Below are positions 43,481-57,000 of a stretch of 64,000 bases of DNA, piece after piece. A program made the translations under genes and the position numbers. Source of the DNA: Puffinus mauretanicus (Eukaryota > Chordata > Aves > Procellariiformes > Procellariidae); assembly GCA_023333565.1 (NCBI GenBank), contig JAJKFH010000948.1, forward strand, positions 2,244,001-2,308,000. Reading direction: 5' to 3'. Under the pieces are notes generated by a model that saw only the letters and a program-made list of their open reading frames with translations, searched no databases and was not told the DNA's origin. How positions within the stretch are numbered: the first letter of the stretch is position 1; each line of letters opens with the position of its first letter.

Positions 43481-44919
43481 GCAAACAAAAGTCAGCTGGC
43501 CCGTTACACAGCTGTCCTGAAATACTGTATTTTCCTGAAATACAGTATACGCGTTTAACACAAAAAAACCCAAAAGGACAGTACATGGGAGAACAGAGAG
43601 GTCTCGGTAGAAAATGAGTGATAACCAACAAATTACCGTTGATTTACAGAGAGAATGTACAGAGATTTATGTGAATGATACCTTTTGTCAGGCTAACTGC
43701 TAAAACTTACTGTGCAAAAATGAGCAGCGTATGCTGATCATAAAAAGAAGGGAAAAGTCTCAAACAGCTGGTAAGGACAACACTTGAACAGAAACAACCT
43801 GTCAAAAGAAGCTGAAGCATATGCAGCCCGCGATAACAGCTCCACAAGCTCTCATTATAGAAACGTTCTTCAGAGGGGGGTGACCTTGTTCAACAAACTG
43901 TTCAAAAGCACTGTCTGCCTGCACCCCTGAAGGATGTAGGATGGGTCTGCAGGAGCCCAGGACGCTGAAGCAGCGCTGCAGGGTGGAGCAGTGTGCATGA
44001 GCGATGCTTCCTCAGAGGTGGGCGAGCAGAACCACTGCAAATGCCGAATAAAAGCCGCTCCCTCCGATGGGCGCCCCTGCAGCCCTCTCCTGGCTTAGGG
44101 GAAGAGCTCCTTTGGCCTGACTATGGATACGCTCTTAAATGCTGTGCCTGCTTCTTCGCATGCGGATGTGCCCGTTCACAAACCGCTTTGTGCTGCCTAG
44201 CAGGAAAGTGAAATGCGCTGTGAGTCCCCGGGGAGGCTGCAAGGGAGAGAAAGCTTCGGGGAGAAGTGATGAACTGGAAGGGAAATGGGAGGGCAAAGGA
44301 TAAGCACTAGGAGAAACGGGCAGCTGGGGAAGATTGCTGGGAGAAACAAGAATCCTGCAACATTTGGAATAAGCAAATGAAGAAATTGCAGCTGTCTCTG
44401 GACGAGAAGAATGTTAGAAGGCTTTTGGAGATCAAACATCCAATATTTAAAGGAAAAGATGCTCCTGGGGCATTGTGTGTATGCACAGCACGAAACCAGT
44501 GGCTTTCCAGGAGGGGACAACACATTTGAGCACTGATGCACTTACCGGTTCCAGCTCCTGAGGGAAATGTGTCCACGCAAGAGCTGATCTCTTGAGTGCT
44601 TAAAGGGAGCAATTAAGGGCATCGCTAGCAAGCTACGTGATTTCTTAATGGCAACTGCCTTTGCAGACAATGTTGAAAACAGGCCAGTTCTGGGCTTGGG
44701 AGTAATGATGAAGTCTTACGAGGACGGAAAGTACCAGAACAAACTGGTGGACAGAAGAGTAGGTACCAAACCAAAATGGCACATAAAAGAGTGGCCTGTT
44801 CCAACAGGCCCAGTCGGTGTGTGTTCAACAGCTTGGAAAGCACATAAGCCTGACACTGAAGAGCTGCAAATGAAATTATGTTACACTATATAACACATCA
44901 TAAACATTAATGCATTCTG
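43481..44919. other. Intergenic, nothing recognised
   Basis: 1.4 kb of mixed composition; short open frames only, none recognised. Confidence 0.55.
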
Positions 44920-45345
44920 TATATTCAATGTTTATCAAATAGATACACTCAAATTAATTTTATTGATTTAAATTTATGTTAAATGCTTATGTTTCATTAA
45001 ATCTTTTATTTTTAGATTTTATTTATATTATTTATAAACTATATGTATTATATATTATAAATCATATTACATACACTATATACTCTATATGTATATTGTT
45101 ATATATTTATATAACTCATAGCATATAATATATGCATATGTTAATATAATTATTTATTCATAGATTATATACTATTAAATTACATGATAACATAATATCA
45201 CATATTATTATGTTGTATATATTATATAATATAATGTGAACAGTTCTCCTAGACACATTTACATGTATTGCATTATACATTCTATCTATGTAAATATGTA
45301 TTACATAATGTATAAAATACTATATATTACATATTAAAAAAATTT
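44920..45345. repeat. AT-rich palindromic low-complexity tract
   Basis: About 425 bp made almost only of TATA, ATAT, TTAT and ATAA words with many short inverted repeats, for example TATATTATATAATATAATG. Confidence 0.88.
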
Positions 45346-46218
45346 AATTTCTCACTGAATCTTGATTATGTGCTAGAGGGTTAAAGATACGCAAAATGCC
45401 GAGTGTCTGTTTTGTTCTGGGTTTTTTTCAGATTAAAAAAAAAGCTTTCTGGGTGATCCAGAGAATCAAGAGTCAGTAAATCTTGTGCCTGTAGCTGGCA
45501 AACAGGTTTAATTGATCATTTGAAATAAAAAAAAATTTAAAAAAGAACAGATAAAGGACAACATAATGTAATTAATCATTCAAAGGACTTTGAGGAAGTC
45601 CTTTCTTAAGCTATAAAAATGCAGAATCTTCTTATGGCTACAAATGTAGCCATGATACAGAAAACAGAGTAGGACTGAGAAATCAATGTTCAGGATGGCA
45701 AAAGTTTAGAAACATCAAAATGTTTAAAAGCATTAAGCTTCAACAGTTGATCTGCATACATATTAAATATTGGGAAATCTGGAAGGAGGATGTGAACAGT
45801 GAATTAGCAAAGTCTGTGGCAGAGGCCACATGGCTATTTGTTTTATTTAAAACCTGAGAATATTACAAGGTAAGTCGAATGAAGAAGAACCTAATGAAAG
45901 ACAAGTAAACGGAGGATACCGTGACAATTGGCCCACCATCGTGAGTACGAAGGAAAGAGCATGGGAAGGAAAAGATAAAACTCTTCAAACTCTTTGAATT
46001 TTAGATGGAGAATACCAACATGGTGGCGAGATCTGAGCACCGCTATATGCAGCTCAGGGGAGACCTCTGCTTGATGGGTGATTCCAGGCGGATAAAAAAC
46101 CTGAGATGTCATGTTGAGACACAAACTGGGAAAATGTAACAATTCTTTTCTCTCTTTTTGAACTGGTTTTATTCGCTTCTCCCAAATGCTCATGAAAGAA
46201 GACAAGGGCCAGCAGCTA
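45346..46218. other. Intergenic, nothing recognised
   Basis: A-rich 870 bp with short poly-A runs; no gene or transposon recognised. Confidence 0.55.
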
Positions 46219-46440
46219 CGATCCTAGTCGGACAGGAGGAGCAGGTGAATCTCCCAGAGGGTGACTAAGCCGGAACAGGCTGCCCAGAGAGGTGGTGGGA
46301 TGTCCACCTTGTGAGATATCCGGGACTCAGGTGGATAATGCCCTAAGCAACCTGACCTAACCTCAAAGTTGGCCTTTTTTGGAGCAAGGGGTTGAACAAG
46401 ATCATCTCCATTCCAGCCTGAATCATTCTGATCCCCAGGA
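46219..46440 (+). mobile_element. CR1 LINE 3'-end fragment, sense
   Basis: CAGGCTGCCCAGAGAGGTGG, GCCCTAAGCAACCTGACCTA and GGTTGAACAAGATCATCTCC mark a diverged sense CR1 3' end with a degenerate AATCATTCTGAT tail. Confidence 0.85.
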
Positions 46441-46889
46441 CAAGAGTCTGACGCTCCCGTCTGAGCCATCAGGATACAAAATTAGATGACTGTCTCATCC
46501 AGCTGGACAATTCATTTCTACTGATCTCAACATTTCTATATTACATAAAAAATACAAACCAGATGCCTGTTTCAAATCTTGCCTAGCACAAGATAAACCA
46601 GTTGTTTTTATGGCACATCATGAACACAGAATGGCATTTGCAAGTAATATTGAAAGATTAGGAGATATAATATATAAATATCGTCAGGCATTCTTTAGGA
46701 AAAGCCTGTATGTTTGTACAGCATGTTCAGAGTCTTCAAATGCCCTGGTAATAAAGATACCGGCTAGTCAAAGCTGCCCCACACATAACAATACAAAAAC
46801 TAAGATTCCTTTTTGATCAGCTTTGAGCATGTTGAAGTTTCCAGTGGGATCAGGTGCAGTAATAGGCAAAATCACAGCTCACTGCAAAC
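46441..46889. other. Intergenic spacer between two CR1 copies
   Basis: 450 bp, AT-rich; nothing recognised. Confidence 0.6.
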
Positions 46890-47568
46890 TGTGAAGATTT
46901 GGTGGATGAAAAGCTGGACATGAGCCGACACTGTGCGCTCGCAGCCCAGAAGGCCAACCGTATCCTGGGCTGCATCAAAAGCAGCGTGGCCAGCAGGTCG
47001 AGGGAGGGGATTCTGCCCCTTTACTCCGCTCTGGTGAGACCCCACCTGGAGTACTGCGTCCAGCTCTGGAGCCCTCAGCACAGGAAAGACATGGACCTGT
47101 TGGAGCGGGTCCAGAGGAGGGCCACAAAAATGATCAGGAGGCTGGAATGCCTCTCCGATGAAGAAAGGTTGAGAGAGTTGGGGTTGTTCAACCTGGAGAA
47201 GAGAAGGCTTCGCGGAGACCTTACTGCAGCCTGTCAGTACTTAAAGTGGGCTTATAAGAAAGATGGGGACAGACTTTTTAGCAGGGCCTGTTGCAACAGG
47301 ACAAGGGGGAATGGTTTTAAACTAAAAGAGGGTAGATTTAGACTAGAGATAAGGAAGAAATTTTTTACAATGCGAGTGGTGAAACACTGGAACGGGTTGC
47401 CCAGAGAGGTGGTAGATGCCCCATCCCTGGAAACATTCAAGGTCAGGTTGGATGGGACTCTGAGCAACCTGATCTAGTTGAAGATGTCCCTGCCCACGGC
47501 AGGGGTGTTGGACTAGATGACCTTTAAAGGTCCCTTCCAACCCAAGCCATTCTATGATTCTATGATTA
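46890..47568 (+). mobile_element. CR1 LINE, young 5'-truncated copy with open C-terminal frame
   Basis: A 192-codon open frame at 46899-47477 encodes the C-terminal part of the CR1 ORF2 reverse transcriptase ([80 protein letters not shown]) and ends at TAG. It is followed by a CR1 3' UTR and the terminal ATTCTATG repeats at about 47551-47568. It lacks the catalytic N-terminal RT and the endonuclease, so it cannot move by itself. It is the least decayed CR1 in the window. Confidence 0.95.
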
Positions 47569-48077
47569 CCATCCTTTTCAGTTGCTCCCTGAGGGTATGC
47601 ACAGCTCTGAGGCAGTGCGAGCGCCTTCTGGCATCCTTCAGTCGAACACCCAGCGCTGTGCCATTCAGAGCAATCTGGAGAAGCCATCATATCCTCCAAA
47701 TGATACACGGGTCCCATTGAAGCCCACAATTAACTCTTACCAATTTCCACAAGGCCACTTTCCACTTTCTGAAATAGTTGGGTCCCTTTACACTAAGTAA
47801 AAGGTTATTTTTATTTGAGTAAAAAGCATGCTTCTGATGGATGGGTTTTTTTAAATTGCTTTTGTCTCTAAAAATGGACAACAAGGTGAAACTTTCTTTT
47901 AAGTAATTTCTCAGGTTCAATCCAAAGTGTTACGTTGCTCAGGAAGGAAGAGACTGATGTATGAAGGGAGGGCGAGGTATTTCCTATGAGCTGAGATTTA
48001 ATTGTGTGAGACTCTTTTATGGATTTTTGCCTTACTGATTGAAAGTGGCAAACAGTGAGGAATGACATGAAGGTGGT
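47569..48077. other. Intergenic, nothing recognised
   Basis: 510 bp downstream of the CR1 tail; nothing recognised. Confidence 0.55.
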
Positions 48078-48391
48078 TGTCTGTCTCAGCTGAGTTCATT
48101 TTCTTGTCAGCTGATCTTCTGAATTTGCTTCCTTTGGCTAGATTGGTAACACTTTTGCTGGTTGCTCGGTGTTAATTTTGCTTTCCTTTCCTCTCCCTTT
48201 ACTGTGTCCTACTTTCCTCCCTCCATTTCTACCCCACCACGAGGAACCTGGTAGGTTTCTCCATTAGGCAGCAGCAGATGATTCAGCTGGAGAAATCAAG
48301 GAAAAAACTGGGAAGAAAAAATCAATCTTTTCAATATGAGTGAACAAGCAGCTGTGTGGTGTTTGGCTGCCTGCCGGGTGAAACCACGACA
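48078..48391 (+). mobile_element. Degenerate LTR remnant of the same ERV family
   Basis: The last about 55 bp (48336-48391), with AGTGAACAAGCAGCTGTGTGG and GTGAAACCACGACA, clearly match the 3' end of the LTR at 40652. Upstream a TGTCTGTCTCAGCTGAGTTC start and a GGTTGCTCGGT block resemble decayed LTR parts. No matching target duplication was found, so the left limit is a guess. Confidence 0.6.
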
Positions 48392-51300
48392 GTCCTGTAG
48401 ACAAAGAGATCTCTTTGGTCGAAGAGCTGTGAAATAAAAAGAAGTCTCCTATCGCTTATTTCTTCCTGAGGTCAAGAATGTAAGACTTCCTATTTTCTTA
48501 CAAGCAGGTGGATTCCATCAAAGATACCTAAATGCTTCTCTTCCAGATTGAAAGAATTTAATTTAATTGAAATAATGCCTACAAAGGATTACATTTTGAC
48601 TCGTTGCTTGAATCAAAGAGGATAATCTCCTACGTTACTGATGCTGACTGAACTTTGCCAGCGTTGTCATCCGCTGAGCAGTGGTATTGCTGGTCTGGCT
48701 GAGTCTATCCGGGAACCGGGGGCAGGACAGGTCTGTGGGAGCTGGAAGCAATGCACAGTGGCAGGGGGTTCTGTTTAAAAAAGACTGTTTGCCCTCAGTG
48801 TAAACCCAGCCTCTGTAAGCAGTTAAAGACATTCCCAAGGATCCTTTGAAGACATTTTTCAGTTGGAAACAGGGAGGTCCTATCTTTTTACTAGTTTTTT
48901 CTTATATAGAGAAAAATCTGGCCAAACATTTAAAAAACCTTTGGTGCTTTGACCTGTTCAGTTGAAGCTGCATACGCCAGCTGTTTAACTTCATGAGTTA
49001 ATGAGTGTACTTAGGCTTTCATCATTTGTTTTACAGCATCAGTATTAGAGGACAAAGGGATGTAGGCATTGGGAAATAAAATGCCGCTTCAATTTCTCTG
49101 TTACATGAGAGCTATTGTTACATGTCATGTGACAAAATCTCAGATCACTTGAAAAAATGTCCTGAAGAGAGAATTTATTTCTTGAAATTAATTTCAATGA
49201 CAGAGATGACATGACCATGTTATAAACCAGGGCTGTCTACTCTTGGGTTCATACATTAGCTCTAACAGGAGATAGCTGTCACTATTGCCCTGATCAAACA
49301 GATCGTAACTTTAAACCGCACAAAGGCAGCAGCAATGTTTATTTGCGCTCATTAAGCTAAGCACACACTTCAATTTACTTGTTACACTGGCAGCTTCCCA
49401 CTTTCTTTCCAGCTGGTACGTTGCACAAAACTGGTAAATCAGGTAAAGCTCTGCAAAGTAGGTATGAGTCATGCAAGTTACAGATGCCTGCTAGCTGAGG
49501 ACGGAGGGAATACACAAACATTTGCGAGTGCTTTCCCTCCTACTAGCACTTGCACCTTTTCATTTAAAAGGAGTCCACACTGGCCCATGATGGTGTCAGT
49601 GACAAGGCCCCTTGGATATGATCCACATGTACTCCAAATCTCTTGGGAAAACACTGGGAAGGTGGAAAGGTATATTTAACTGAATGGTTGCTCCGGGCAT
49701 GTGAAGTAATGAGAAAATGAGAAAGAAGTATAAAGAAGAATTTTCTGGTAGTCTCAAATTTCTAGGCACCCCCTGACTTCTCATCCTTCCCAGTTTGGCT
49801 TTCTTTACTGACAGGAATTTATGTTCTTCTCTGTCAAAAGGAGATTTCAAGAGAAATCAACAGCATAAACTGAAGCTTCTCCTTCAGGAGGCTGCAGTAA
49901 CTTCTGCTTCTTTTCCTTCCAAAGAACTTGTAAATTCTTCTGGAACACAGTTACCTACAATAATTTATGGTCACCAGGTGTACTGGTGGAGACTATTTCT
50001 GACTCCTCCTTTGCCACCTTCACCATGGTGGATCCTCACCACTCATACCCTGGTTCGCCTAGTTACATTTGTGCTTTTTCCATAAAGAATTTACCATGTG
50101 TATTATGGGCAGTGTCCAGCTCTCTCTTTCTGAGAGCTGGTGCATGAATTGTAGAGTAGATAGCTCCAACTAGTAAGTGGATCATGCCATCTGTCAGTGA
50201 AATTCATGTCAAGAAATACATTCTCTCTTCAGGTCACTTCCAATGGGCAGGAACCTTTGAATTTACTACTGCCAGTACAGAAAGAAAAGCAGAAAAGATA
50301 AAGTTGTCATTTGTACCCCAAGTGCTGCAGAAGGTGTGTATGTAGTTATGCTCCAGGTTGGAAAGCCTTATGGGTGTTATGGTGGAAAGAATACCAGAAC
50401 AGTCTGTTTCAGCTTTGGTCTTGATTTGGGTCCAAGTTTCCCCTGTATACATGTATTTTTTACATATATCCATATATATGTAAATATAAAATAAAAATAC
50501 ATCTAAAAATTAAAAATACATGAAGAATAACTGAGTGCCTGTAGAGTAACTGTCCAGTAGGTCAGGCCAAGAGTCAGATGTTTTTCTGCTCGGTGCTGGC
50601 TGAGAGGTGACAGGCAACTCAACATAGATACACCTTGTTTGCAAGAGGCCCCGCAGAGGCTGGGCACCACTTGTGCTCGCTGAAAGCAGCAAAACTGCTC
50701 TTGCGAGGCTTAACATTCAGACCAACGGCACTTCCAGTATTACTCCATTTTGCGCCGTGCAGAGGACAAACGCGCTGAATCACCCCACTATTCACTGTTG
50801 CAATGTTAACAGCTGTGCTCTGGGGCTAGTCACTTCGAATACACCAGTCCTTTGTTCCATCCCTTTGTTTTTCCGAGTGCTCTGACCGCGCTTGTGAAGG
50901 GGGGGTACTTGACAACACAACTTTCTCTCAGAAATGGGGTCAAAATAAGTGCAATCAGAGGCGGCTTTCCTATCCAGGAACAGCGATGCAAAGCATACCA
51001 GGGAGCAGGGGAGGAAAGACAAATCCAGGTCTTTACACCGGCCGTCTTTGACGCTACAAGCTGGACAGGGCAAATATGTGTATCGACCAGATGGGGATCT
51101 GTTGTGCAGCAGAATGAGGACATCAAACGCAAGCAGATGAACTGTACATGATATATTCCAGGTGAAAGTCCCTGTCAGAAGTGCCACCAAAATCCTTTTT
51201 GCCTCAGATGTTAATTTGCAGAATGTTTAGAGGATGCAGACAAAACCAGGGCAATACTGAGAACAGGGGCTTTGGCCCTAGGAATTCAAGAATAGCTCAC

Positions 51301-51879
51301 CTTAGCAATCATGAAAGCCTTGCAATGTGAGACAACTTCCATTACAGTAACTCGCTTTCCAGAATTTAGAGAATTTTCTTGCAGAAGATCCCCTCTGTAA
51401 GCTCCAGGCTTGCTTTATATGGTTTCCTTCCTATGCTCTCAGTAGGAAGTATTGAGAAGTATTTCTCAATATCTTGCATTACAGGGAAACAGACAACATG
51501 AAAAACCTGTTAAGCTTAAAGTTCTTCAGGGAAAACAGAATTAAAAGTTCTCTCAAAACACCTACTTACATGGAAAATATTTATAACAGTGGACAGGTAG
51601 TTGGTGTATGTGTGCAAAAATTTTAGTGGATATGCTAACTAGTGGCACCTTCAATAGGTGTTTGCATAATTTTATACACCTACATCCGTGCAGTTAAGTT
51701 AGAGCACAGGGTGCTTGGAAGGGGGTGCTTTACACTGAGTACGGAGTCATGATCAGCTGGCCCTTCCTGGAGGTTAGCAGCTTTACAAATCAGGTAGAGT
51801 TTCACAGGCATATTTTTGGCCATGAAATTTGTTTCCCCAATACCTCTGAATAGCAGAATTTATAATATAAATAATATAA
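48392..51879. other. Intergenic, nothing recognised
   Basis: 3.5 kb without a gene or transposon that I recognise. Short open frames near 50800-51190 on both strands overlap each other and show no known family. Confidence 0.55.
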
Positions 51880-52757
51880 TAGAATCATAGAAACACTTAA
51901 TTTGGAAGAGACTTTTGGAGATCTCTAGTCCAAACTCCCGCTTCAAGCAGGACTAACTTCAAAGCTGGATCAGGTTACTCAGGGCATTATCAAGTTGAGT
52001 CCCAAAAATCTCCCACGATGGAGACTCCATTATTTCTGGGCAACTTACTCTAGTGCTTGCCTGCTCGCATGGTGAAGAGGTTCTTCCCTCCATCCAGCTG
52101 GAACTTGCTTGCTGCAACTTGTGTCTTCTGCCTCTTGCTTTTTGACTCTTCATGTCGGAGAAAAATATGGCTCCGTCTTCTCTGTAATCCCTTTCTAGGT
52201 AGTGGAAGGCTGCAGTCAGCCCCCTCTCAGCCTTCTCTTTCCAGGCTGAGCAGAACTTGCTCTCTCAGCCTCTTCCCACACATCACAGGCTCCAGATCCC
52301 TAACCGTCTTGGTGCCCCTCCACTGGATTCCCTCCAATTTGTCAAAAAGTGCCGTGTTCTGGGGGGCCAAAACGGGACACAGTATTCCAGATGACAACTC
52401 ACAAGTGATGAATAGAGGAAAAGAACTGCTTTCCTTGACCAGCTGGTTACGCTTTTGCCAGTGCAGCCCAGTATGTGGCTAGTCTTCATTAAGATAAGGG
52501 CACACCATTGATCCCTTGTAAATCTGCTGTCCAGCCGGGCCTCCAAGACCTTTCCTGCAGAGCTGCAAGCTAGCCAGACAGCCCCCAGCCTGCTCTGATG
52601 AATTGGGTGGCTCCATTCAAAGTACAGGGCTTAGCCCCTGTCGTTGCCAAACTGCATGAAGTTCCTGTTGGCCCATTGCTTCAGCTTGTTCAGGTCCCTC
52701 TGAATGCGGGCCCTGCCTTCCAGGATATCGATCACTCCTCCCAGTTTGGTGGGATTA
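51880..52757 (-). mobile_element. CR1 LINE 3' portion, antisense (longest CR1 here)
   Basis: Starts with the antisense tail TAGAATCATAGAAACACTTA, continues with GAGATCTCTAGTCCAAACTC and the antisense of the RT C-terminal region, and ends with AACTGCATGAAGTTCCTGTTG and ATCACTCCTCCCAGTTTGGTG blocks. Frames are broken by stops. Confidence 0.9.
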
Positions 52758-55700
52758 TCGTAAATTCTATTAATACATTATAAAATTATATGTATGTAAT
52801 AATTAAATAATAAGAACAATCTCATCCAGCCTAAGGCATTACCTGTGTTTGTATTGTTAACATACATTCTCAAAACTAAATGATGCTGGCATAAATGAAG
52901 AAATGGTTTAAATTTCTCTTAAGGATGGTCTGCTTTCATTCCCCAGATGCATGCTAATCCATGTCAGCATGGATTTCATGCTGAATTTGAAGTCTTGGTT
53001 TTGTTGAGGAACTTCAGAAGGGGAATCTTTAGTAAAAGTCTACGGATCTTGTTAATGCAAATGGCAAGTGAAGAACTCCTCTAAATTGCACAGACAATTA
53101 GATTTGGTTCAGTTACATTTCACTGGTTTTGCCAAGAGGACCTGCAACATACTTCAAATATTTCTGTTAGTAAACCACAAATAATTTAAAACACATGAGG
53201 TCACTGAATAAGAAAACACAAGAATATTTGACAGCAAAACATAATGAATGCTAAGTGTGGTGGCAAACACCAAGTATAAAATGCAAAGTTTTCAGAGTGT
53301 GAGGAGTTATCTCTGAATTCCCATTTGGTGAAACACAACTGCAATGAATATTTATTGCCACCTTATTTAGCAGCATGAACAAAAGGAACTGTTATAAATA
53401 AACAACACTATGACAGTTTCACTGCTGTTAGCTTGACGTTCTCGTCTGAAGTCAATCAAACTGAAAGACAAAGCTATTGGGGAAAAGACTAAGTCAAACA
53501 TCCAAATTACACAGTTTCTATTTTTGTGTTAACTAGCATCATCACTGATTTGTCCAAGACTTACTAGTGTGAGGAAGCTGTTGGTGAAATTTGACAGGTG
53601 TCAGCATGGCATTTGCATGCTTCTAGATTGAAATGCAGGCTTTAAATGTAAATTTACATGACTTGTTTTAAGGTTTCCTTAGCACATCAGTAAAACTTTG
53701 AAGTGATACAAAGGGGGGTAAAATTTACAAAGCAGAGCAATGTACATTTAAGAGGGTGCAATTAAGTAGTCAATAATAGGGTGGGGGGAACAGAGAGGCA
53801 AGCTCTATCTTTATAACTTCTTGCAATGTCCTACCAACTGCTCTTGCTGCAGTACCTCACCTCTACCCTTTGATGTACAAAGGAAACCACCTCTCCAGTG
53901 CAGCTGTGCTGATAATAGCAGGTGACTCACTTCCAACCTATTTGTCCTCAGACCTAGTTTGACAGCCACTTTATTCTTCAGAGCGAGCAAAGCGAAACTT
54001 TAAATGTGCCACTAACTCACACAAAAACCTCCAGTGCACATTTAGTAACCCATCTGCTCTGCAAATCTGAACTCGGGTCAGAGATGTACTGAACCCTTTG
54101 ACTCAATCCAAGTCATTTGCACAATTGTAAAGTATTTGCAAGATTGGTATATGAATACAAGACAGGGTGCACATTGCCTAGGTAGGCTCAGAGGCTTGTT
54201 GCCCCCAGCTTCCCACAGCTGGCACTTTGCAGGGCAGTGCATGCTCTTAGTGCGTTTGCACGGCCCTCTCGGTCTCTCTCGTTCACTTAGATCAGGGCTG
54301 CACCTTCCCCCCAGGAATGCACCAGGAAGGCTGGAGGAGATACGTACCCAGGAGTTTTTCTTCAGCATCTCTACTGACTGTCATCTTCTGAAATGTGACA
54401 TCTGTAGCAGACTATTTAATATAGGTTGGTGCTTGTCAGGGAGGGGATACGTAACTGAAAAATTGTATTGTACCAGCAGGTTAGCCTGCTTAATTCTGTT
54501 TGTATCATTCATAGTACAGTTTGAGAGGAACCTTCTTCACCAGAAGTTACCTACTGCATGGAAGAGACAAGCCTTTCACATTGACTCTATGCAAATGCTT
54601 CCCCATGTAATTTCAGCTTCCCCATGTAATTTCAGATGCCTAAGCATGCGTCACATCTGCCCACGTAACGCTAAAAAGTAAATCCTCAGTACATCAGCCA
54701 AGCTCCACACCCAGGCATTCAGCTGGAAGACAGTTACCCTCTAAAAACTTCATCAACAAGAAGTGTGTTCATAATTGACCACCTCGTTGGAGTCGTGTAA
54801 ATAACCACGCTGGCCGTAATGCTAGTGTAAAACAAAGACACTATGGCTCCATGACTGAGCCGGAAAATCTCGAAAAAAAAAAGAAGAGTAAAATGTGGCG
54901 AAGAAACCCCTGAGATTTAAATCCCAAATGCCAGTTAGTTCTACAGTATTTACAGGCTGACGCTGTACAGTCAGCCTGTCAAGAATAGATTTCTCTCTAT
55001 TGCAAGTTCCTGTGGAATGGGAGTACATACACATCACAGCACTGGTCATCACAGCGATCGCTGCTTGGCAGCTGTGACTCTGAACATCTTTCTAAATGAG
55101 TTTTCTAAAAGTATATCTATTACACAGTCATATCACGTGTATTTGTTATACTAGAAAGGCTTTGTCCCAACCCTGCTATTTATGCAAGAAGCTCCGTTTT
55201 AGGATCTTATGGACTGCTTTGGACAAGGAGAATGAAGTGAGTCTGTTTTTGTACCATACAGTGTCATAGCACCAAATATACAGACCACACCTATTACCTT
55301 TCTTTGGGACTGAAGCTTAGGCTGCAATGAAGGAGACATGCTGCCTTTGGGAGAGAAAACAAGGCAAGTTCAAGAGGTCTTTGACTGCTGAGTTTTTGAT
55401 TGTTAAACTTTTAGGACCAATTTCTAACCACACAGAAATATATTCCCATATATATCATCAGCTCTGTTCTTCGTGGAGATCTTTCGGTGTTCGGGTATTC
55501 GGAGACAGCTTTCTTCCTTTGTCATAAGCTTTCTTCGTCCAATGCCTGTATTCAGTCAAGTAGCTTTTTCAGACTCAAAGGTCCTCCAAAAGGACGTATT
55601 CCAAAGAAGCAGGAAGTAACTTCCTAATACAAGTTCACACCTCCCTAGACGCTAGTTTAAAATTAATCATCTGTTCTGGGGACAGCAGATGGAAAATAAT

Positions 55701-57000
55701 ATTCCTGATAAAATGGGTCTAATGAGAGCTGGAGGACCTGTGCTGACTGCTAATTTCACAAGAAGTTCTAAGGAGATTTTTGACTGGATAAAGGGGGAAT
55801 ATTGATGTTTACTGTCTGCAAAAAAAACCCTTCCACTTCTTTGATATTGAGGAACTTTGACAAAGTAGACAACTGGCCAATCTATTTTGATTTTGGCCTC
55901 CTCGAGTTTATGATGACACTTGGCTTTATTTCTCAGTCACAGAAGTGAGGCGACGGCCTGATTTGAGTTCCACGCCAGAGCTCCCAATCTTAACAACCTT
56001 CTCAGCTGCCAGAAGGAGGACAGAACGAGGAGGAAGCACATATCACTTTCTAGGACACAAACAAAAAGGACATTATAGGATCTTTTTCACTGAAGCTCCC
56101 TCAACAGAAAGGCACCTGGAGCAGCTCTGCAATCAGCTCCTGCAGTAGGTCCTGTCTGAACTGCTGTCCTTCAGCCCTCCTTGTTGCTTTTTCTGGTACT
56201 GTGCTGTGCTCTTCTCCTTTGATCCCTCGTTTTATACCCTTCCATCAACAGGCTTTTTTTATCCTGTGTTTTAGCTGCCCAGTTATATCTTCCCCAGCCC
56301 ATACTTCTCTCTCAGGTCTTGCTCTCTTCCTCCGTCTCACGCACCTTTCCTTTCCCAATTTTCTCTTTCACTTTTTTGAGGCTCGTCTGTTGCAGAGAAA
56401 GTAGAACCTGTCTAGCATACAGCTAGATAAAAACCATGAACTAATTTTCCCTAAAATAGATCAACCCTCTTTCTAAATCTCTTAATTAACTACATTCCTA
56501 GCCGTCTCCCTTCCTCCCTGGCCAGAAGCACAATGCTTCTGTGCTCCCCGCTGTCCCCTTTCTCCTGCATCTCCCCCAGCACAGGCTGCTCCTGCTGTAA
56601 GCCCTCTCTTCAATAGCAGCAGCCTTATTTTTAGCGCGGCAGGAACTTCATCCTGCCCTAGTTCATGCAGTGTACTTTTCTTTCTTTGTTCCTTGCACGA
56701 TTTGTTGCTGCAGCTTATCACACGCGCTCTGCTCCCCTTCTGCTACAGCTTCAAAGCACTCCAGATTTTTTGATTTGCTTCTCCTACTGCTCCAAGACTC
56801 AGAGTGATACAGAGAACCTCCTACAGCCAGAAAGTAACTGTGATTTTTAGCGATGATGTTTGCTATAACTATTTAAAGCACACTTAAGAAGACACATAAT
56901 AAGTAGGTTTGAGGGAAGTGGTAGCAATCCACCCACTACGTTCCTTTTAGCTAACCCTTTAATTAAATATTAAAGATATGGTTCTCAGGAAGATTTAAAA
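52758..57000. other. Intergenic, nothing recognised except a short tandem
   Basis: 4.2 kb of AT-rich DNA. Only an exact 19-bp tandem duplication at 54597-54634 stands out; no gene or transposon was recognised. Confidence 0.55.
54597..54634. repeat. Exact 19-bp tandem duplication
   Basis: The unit GCTTCCCCATGTAATTTCA occurs twice in direct succession without a mismatch. Confidence 0.95.

Noticed and set aside
44648..44893. 81-codon plus-strand frame (MATAFADNVENRP...)
   Set aside because: It reads somewhat like a protein, but has no known family and no promoter or splice support.
50792..51190. 132-codon minus-strand open frame
   Set aside because: No recognisable domain, overlaps similar-length frames on the other strand, and has no splice context.
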